Source: Acidobacteriota bacterium
GTDB lineage: Bacteria > Acidobacteriota > Terriglobia > Terriglobales > Acidobacteriaceae
Length of the DNA stretch: 8,317 nucleotides
Direction of reading: 5' to 3'
Assembly (NCBI GenBank): GCA_028873155.1
Contig: JAGWML010000132.1
Span: 1 to 8,317 of the forward strand
Part shown: piece by piece, positions 5,592 through 8,317 of the stretch
Layout of the letters: the number at the start of each line of letters is the position of its first letter
Numbering within the stretch: position 1 is the first letter of the stretch
Notes under the pieces: model-generated
Database searches by the model: none
The model's input: only the letters and a program-made list of their open reading frames with translations
Told to the model about the DNA's origin: nothing
Position numbers and translations under genes: made by a program

Positions 5592-6944
5592 CTACTTCGC
5601 CGGATCCGTCAGCGCGCCATAGACCACACCGCGGCTCAGATACTGCAGGTTCTCGCTCGTCGGCTTCGTACCCATGCGCTGGATCATGCCCACAAAGACA
5701 ATGTCGTTCGTCGGATCAATCCAGAACCACGTGCCGGCCGCACCATCCCAGAAGAAGGTCCCCTTGCCCTCCGGCAGATCCGCCGTGGGCGGGTCAAACA
5801 CCACCGCGCAGTTGTAGCCATAGCCGAACCCCGGCCGCATAACCTGCGTGCCAATCTTGAATTGGCCCGTCAGCAGGCTCGGCGGCAGATGATTCGAGCT
5901 CATCAGGTGCACCGTCGCCGGCGACAAAACCCGCTGCCCGCCAAGCTGCCCGCCCTCCAGCAGCATCGTCGCAAAGCGGTAGTAGTCCTCCGCCGTCGAC
6001 ACCATGCCACCGCCGCCCGAGGGCAGGCTCGGCTCATGCGCAAAGTCGCGCCGGTTCACCGTCTGCGGTCCGTGGTCCGCGAGTCCTCCCGTATCGGTCA
6101 CCCAGTAGACCTTGGCAAACCGCTGCCACTTGTCCTGCGGTACATAGAAGCCCGCATCCTTCATGCCCAGAGGATTGAAGATCTCGTCCCGATAGAACTC
6201 CGGCAGTGTCTTGCCCGAGAGCTTCTCCACAATGTAGCCCTGAATATCCATTGATACCGAGTACACCCACTTCGTCCCCGGTTGATACAGCAGCGGCAGC
6301 CCCGCCAGCTTCGTGATGAACTCGTGCAGATCCTTTGACTGAAAGAGGTCTGCATCTCGCACCATCTTGTCCACCGGCGTATCGCCAAAGATGCCATACG
6401 TGAATCCCGCCGTATGCGTCATCAGCTCGTGCATCGTAGGCGGATGCACCGGGTCCTCCAGAATCACCTTGCCATCCGCGCCTGTCCCTGCATACACCTT
6501 CAGGTGCGCAAACTCGGGGATGTACTTCGAGATTGGATCGCTTGGCAGCCACTTGCCCTGCTCATAGAGCATCATCATCGCCGTGGCCGTCACCGGCTTC
6601 GTCATCGAGTAGTCGCGGAAGATCGCGTCCGTCGTCATCGGAATATTGCCCTCAATGTCGCGCATGCCGTAGGCTCGGTAATCCACTACCTTGCCGTGCC
6701 GCGCCAGCACCGTCACCACGCCCGCCACCTGATGATTGCTCACCGCGTCCTGCATCAGCGCGTGCAGCCGCTCCAGCCGCTCGCTGGAGAATCCCACACT
6801 CTCCGCCTTCACGGGCGTCATGTCCAGCGTTGCGCCCGCGGCCGCCTGCGCGTGCCGCGCCTGTGCCGAAGCAAGAATCGCACCCAAAACAAACGCCGTG
6901 GCAACCACCATCCGTCCAACTGAAGCCAACCCACTCCTCTGCAT
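5592..6944 (-). CDS. Exported serine hydrolase, beta-lactamase (S12)/family VIII esterase-like
   Basis: A 450-residue penicillin-binding-protein-fold hydrolase. The N-terminus looks like a signal peptide: R3/R11, a hydrophobic core at 12-25, then AQA (32-34) or ASA (25-27) as cleavage sites, so it acts outside the cytoplasm. The nucleophile motif SMTK (S113, K116) and the YSV motif (Y228) fit the family's SxxK and YxN positions. The third box is WDGAAGTWFWIDP (399-411) instead of H/KTG, like the WGG box of EstB-type esterases, so ester hydrolysis is more likely than beta-lactam resistance. The substrate is unknown. The frame is open to 7025, but ATG 6944 is chosen because AGGAGG lies 4 bases before it and the signal peptide then starts properly. 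It is probably driven by the minus-strand promoter near 7028-7057. Confidence 0.92.
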   Translation of the reverse strand: MQRSGLASVGRMVVATAFVLGAILASAQARHAQAAAGATLDMTPVKAESVGFSSERLERLHALMQDAVSNHQVAGVVTVLARHGKVVDYRAYGMRDIEGNIPMTTDAIFRDYSMTKPVTATAMMMLYEQGKWLPSDPISKYIPEFAHLKVYAGTGADGKVILEDPVHPPTMHELMTHTAGFTYGIFGDTPVDKMVRDADLFQSKDLHEFITKLAGLPLLYQPGTKWVYSVSMDIQGYIVEKLSGKTLPEFYRDEIFNPLGMKDAGFYVPQDKWQRFAKVYWVTDTGGLADHGPQTVNRRDFAHEPSLPSGGGGMVSTAEDYYRFATMLLEGGQLGGQRVLSPATVHLMSSNHLPPSLLTGQFKIGTQVMRPGFGYGYNCAVVFDPPTADLPEGKGTFFWDGAAGTWFWIDPTNDIVFVGMIQRMGTKPTSENLQYLSRGVVYGALTDPAK

Positions 6945-7027
6945 CCCGCCTCCTCGCCATCGGCCCGGCATCGCACATGTGCCCACGCAATTCGCGGCGC
7001 GCTCCACCCGGCCCCAACGCCGCACCC

Positions 7028-7057
7028 TTTATAGCAAACCGCAGCCCGTGCTGGCAG
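7028..7057 (-). promoter_or_regulatory. Candidate promoter of the serine hydrolase gene
   Basis: On the minus strand CTGCCA (7057-7052; four of six to the -35 consensus) is followed after 18 bases by TATAAA (7033-7028), preceded by TGC, i.e. an extended -10. Transcription would start near 7021, giving a leader of about 75 bases. The -10 stands out in an otherwise GC-rich gap. Confidence 0.5.
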
Positions 7058-7064
7058 ACTGCCA
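7052..7064. promoter_or_regulatory. Palindrome TGGCAG-A-CTGCCA between divergent genes
   Basis: A perfect 6-1-6 inverted repeat. Its left arm read on the minus strand and its right arm read on the plus strand are both CTGCCA, the best -35-like hexamers for the hydrolase and mnmE promoters respectively. It is well placed to be an operator that controls both. Confidence 0.45.
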
Positions 7065-7085
7065 TGACGCGCACTCCTCTACACT
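7059..7085 (+). promoter_or_regulatory. Candidate promoter of mnmE
   Basis: CTGCCA (7059-7064) and TACACT (7080-7085, a good -10) are separated by 15 bases, a little short. TACACT ends 11 bases before the mnmE start, so the leader would be only a few bases long. Confidence 0.4.
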
Positions 7086-7096
7086 GTCTTGAGAGC

Positions 7097-8317
7097 ATGA
7101 GCGAGACCTCCGTCAACGACACCATCGCCGCCATCTCCACGCCTCCCGGCCGCGGCGGCATCGGCATCGTGCGCCTCAGCGGACCCGCAGCCAGCTCCAT
7201 CGCCGCGCAGCTTGTCGCGCTCCGCCAGCCGCTCGAGCCCGCCCGCCCGCGCCTCGCCGACGTAATCGATGCAGCAAGCGCAGCCGGCGAACGCATCGAT
7301 GAAGCGGTCGTGACCTGGTTCGCCGCGCCCCACTCCTATACCGCAGAGGACGTCGTTGAAATTGCCGCGCATGGCTCCCCGGTCGTGCTTGACCTGCTCC
7401 TCCGCCGCGCCATCGCACTCGGCGCACGCCTCGCTGAAGCGGGCGAATTCACCCATCGCGCCTTTCTCGCCGGCAAACTCGACCTCACGCAGGCCGAGGC
7501 CGTGCGCGACCTCATCGACGCGCAGACGCTCACCCAGGCGCGCCAGGCCGCCAGCCAGATGGGCGGCGCGCTCAGCCGTCGCGTTCAGCCCCTCAAGCAA
7601 TCCCTCGTCGAACTCATCGCTCTCCTCGAAGCCGGCATCGATTTCGCCGAAGACGATGTCGAGGTCACACCGCAGAACGAGATCGCCCGCCACATCGACG
7701 AACTCGCGCCACCGCTCGCTGCGCTGGAAGCCTCCTTCGCCCGCGGCCGCATCGTCCATGACGGCCTCACCCTCGCCATCGTCGGCCGCCCCAACGCAGG
7801 CAAAAGCTCGCTCTTCAACCGCCTCGTCGAGCGCGAACGCGCCATCGTCACGGCGACTCCCGGCACCACTCGCGATCTTGTCACCGAGCGCATCTCCATC
7901 GGCGGCATTCCCATCGAACTGGTCGACACGGCGGGTTTGCGGGAAGGCCATGAAGAGGCGGAGCAACTGGGGATCGCGCGCAGCCGTGAAGCGCTGGCCG
8001 ATGCGGCGCTGGTGCTCATCGTGCTTGACGCAACCCAGCCGCTGAACGAGGAAGAGCATCGCTTGCTCGTCGCAGTCGAGGGCCGGCCCGCGATCGTCGT
8101 CGTCAACAAATGCGATCTTCTGGAACAGTTCGGTGCGGATTCCTCCCGGCCGGAATCGTCACCGCAGGCAAACACGGCGCAGCCGGAGTCGCCGCGCTCG
8201 GAAATCGCCTTGTCCACCGGGCTTGCGCAGGAGTCCGCGCTGAAGGGTCTGGCCCCGCTGCCCACATCTGCGCTCACAGGCGAAGGCATTGCCGCACTCC
8301 GCGAGAACATCCTGGCG
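7097..8317 (+). CDS. mnmE: tRNA modification GTPase MnmE (TrmE), 3' end outside window
   Basis: The first 407 residues of MnmE. With MnmG it installs the carboxymethylaminomethyl/aminomethyl group at C5 of the wobble uridine in certain tRNAs, using a tetrahydrofolate one-carbon unit. Visible are the N-terminal folate-binding domain (DTIAAISTPPGRGGIGIVRLSG, 8-29; AGEFTHRAFLAGKLDLTQAEAVRDLI, 115-140), a helical region, and the inserted G domain with G1 GRPNAGKS (230-237), G2 TTRD (257-260), G3 DTAG (277-280), G4 NKCD (337-340) and G5 SAL (391-393). The C-terminal helical end with the catalytic FC(I/V)GK cysteine lies past the edge. Between G4 and G5 there are 50 residues against 19 in E. coli, an S/P/E/Q-rich insert. 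The start is set by the conserved opening; the Shine-Dalgarno is weak (GAGAG). The gene is divergent from the serine hydrolase. Confidence 0.96.
   Translation, partial: MSETSVNDTIAAISTPPGRGGIGIVRLSGPAASSIAAQLVALRQPLEPARPRLADVIDAASAAGERIDEAVVTWFAAPHSYTAEDVVEIAAHGSPVVLDLLLRRAIALGARLAEAGEFTHRAFLAGKLDLTQAEAVRDLIDAQTLTQARQAASQMGGALSRRVQPLKQSLVELIALLEAGIDFAEDDVEVTPQNEIARHIDELAPPLAALEASFARGRIVHDGLTLAIVGRPNAGKSSLFNRLVERERAIVTATPGTTRDLVTERISIGGIPIELVDTAGLREGHEEAEQLGIARSREALADAALVLIVLDATQPLNEEEHRLLVAVEGRPAIVVVNKCDLLEQFGADSSRPESSPQANTAQPESPRSEIALSTGLAQESALKGLAPLPTSALTGEGIAALRENILA

Noticed and set aside
6945..7025. 27-residue longer N-terminus for the serine hydrolase
   Set aside because: It would put an arginine- and tryptophan-rich segment before the signal peptide, and AGGAGG sits ideally for the 6944 start.
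7079..8059. 326-codon open frame antisense to mnmE
   Set aside because: Same reason: long antisense frames are a by-product of GC-rich, C-ending codon use; mnmE motifs are on the plus strand.

Overview
The window is high-GC bacterial DNA with strongly C/G-ending codons, densely packed with chromosomal genes. Gene content (a eukaryotic-type Ser/Thr kinase, an EVE protein, an alpha-oxoamine synthase next to ruvA, a DUF2461 protein, HU, a family VIII-like esterase and mnmE) would fit an Acidobacteriota such as the Terriglobia. That assignment is an impression from gene style, not a proof. No phage, transposon, CRISPR, tRNA or rRNA signal is visible, and I did not find a new multi-gene system; the most unusual content is regulatory.

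Layout: (1) 1-845, minus: catalytic domain of a Ser/Thr protein kinase, cut by the left edge. (2) 1040-4074, plus: four genes, namely the EVE protein, kbl-like alpha-oxoamine synthase, ruvA and a DUF2461 protein. The last three are nearly contiguous (gaps of 6 and 9 bases) and probably cotranscribed. (3) 4075-4397: a 323-base non-coding region with seven A-tracts at about 10-base spacing, a perfect inverted repeat touching a candidate -35 box, and a structured leader, all ahead of the HU gene (4398-4694). HU ends in a strong intrinsic terminator. (4) 4767-6944, minus: a membrane methyltransferase of the ICMT/PEMT type, downstream of an exported serine hydrolase. (5) 6945-7096: a divergent promoter region in which one short palindrome seems to provide the -35 boxes of both directions. 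(6) 7097-8317, plus: mnmE, cut by the right edge, with an unusually long insert in its GTPase domain.

Functionally the genes are mostly independent housekeeping or signalling functions: Holliday-junction processing (RuvA), nucleoid architecture (HU), tRNA wobble-uridine modification (MnmE), PLP-dependent amino-acid/CoA chemistry (Kbl-like), protein phosphorylation, and an envelope hydrolase plus methyltransferase. A recurring trait is that genes lacking a clear Shine-Dalgarno (EVE, ruvA, DUF2461, and largely mnmE) each carry a TANNNT hexamer 6-11 bases before the start codon. This suggests leaderless or very-short-leader transcripts.
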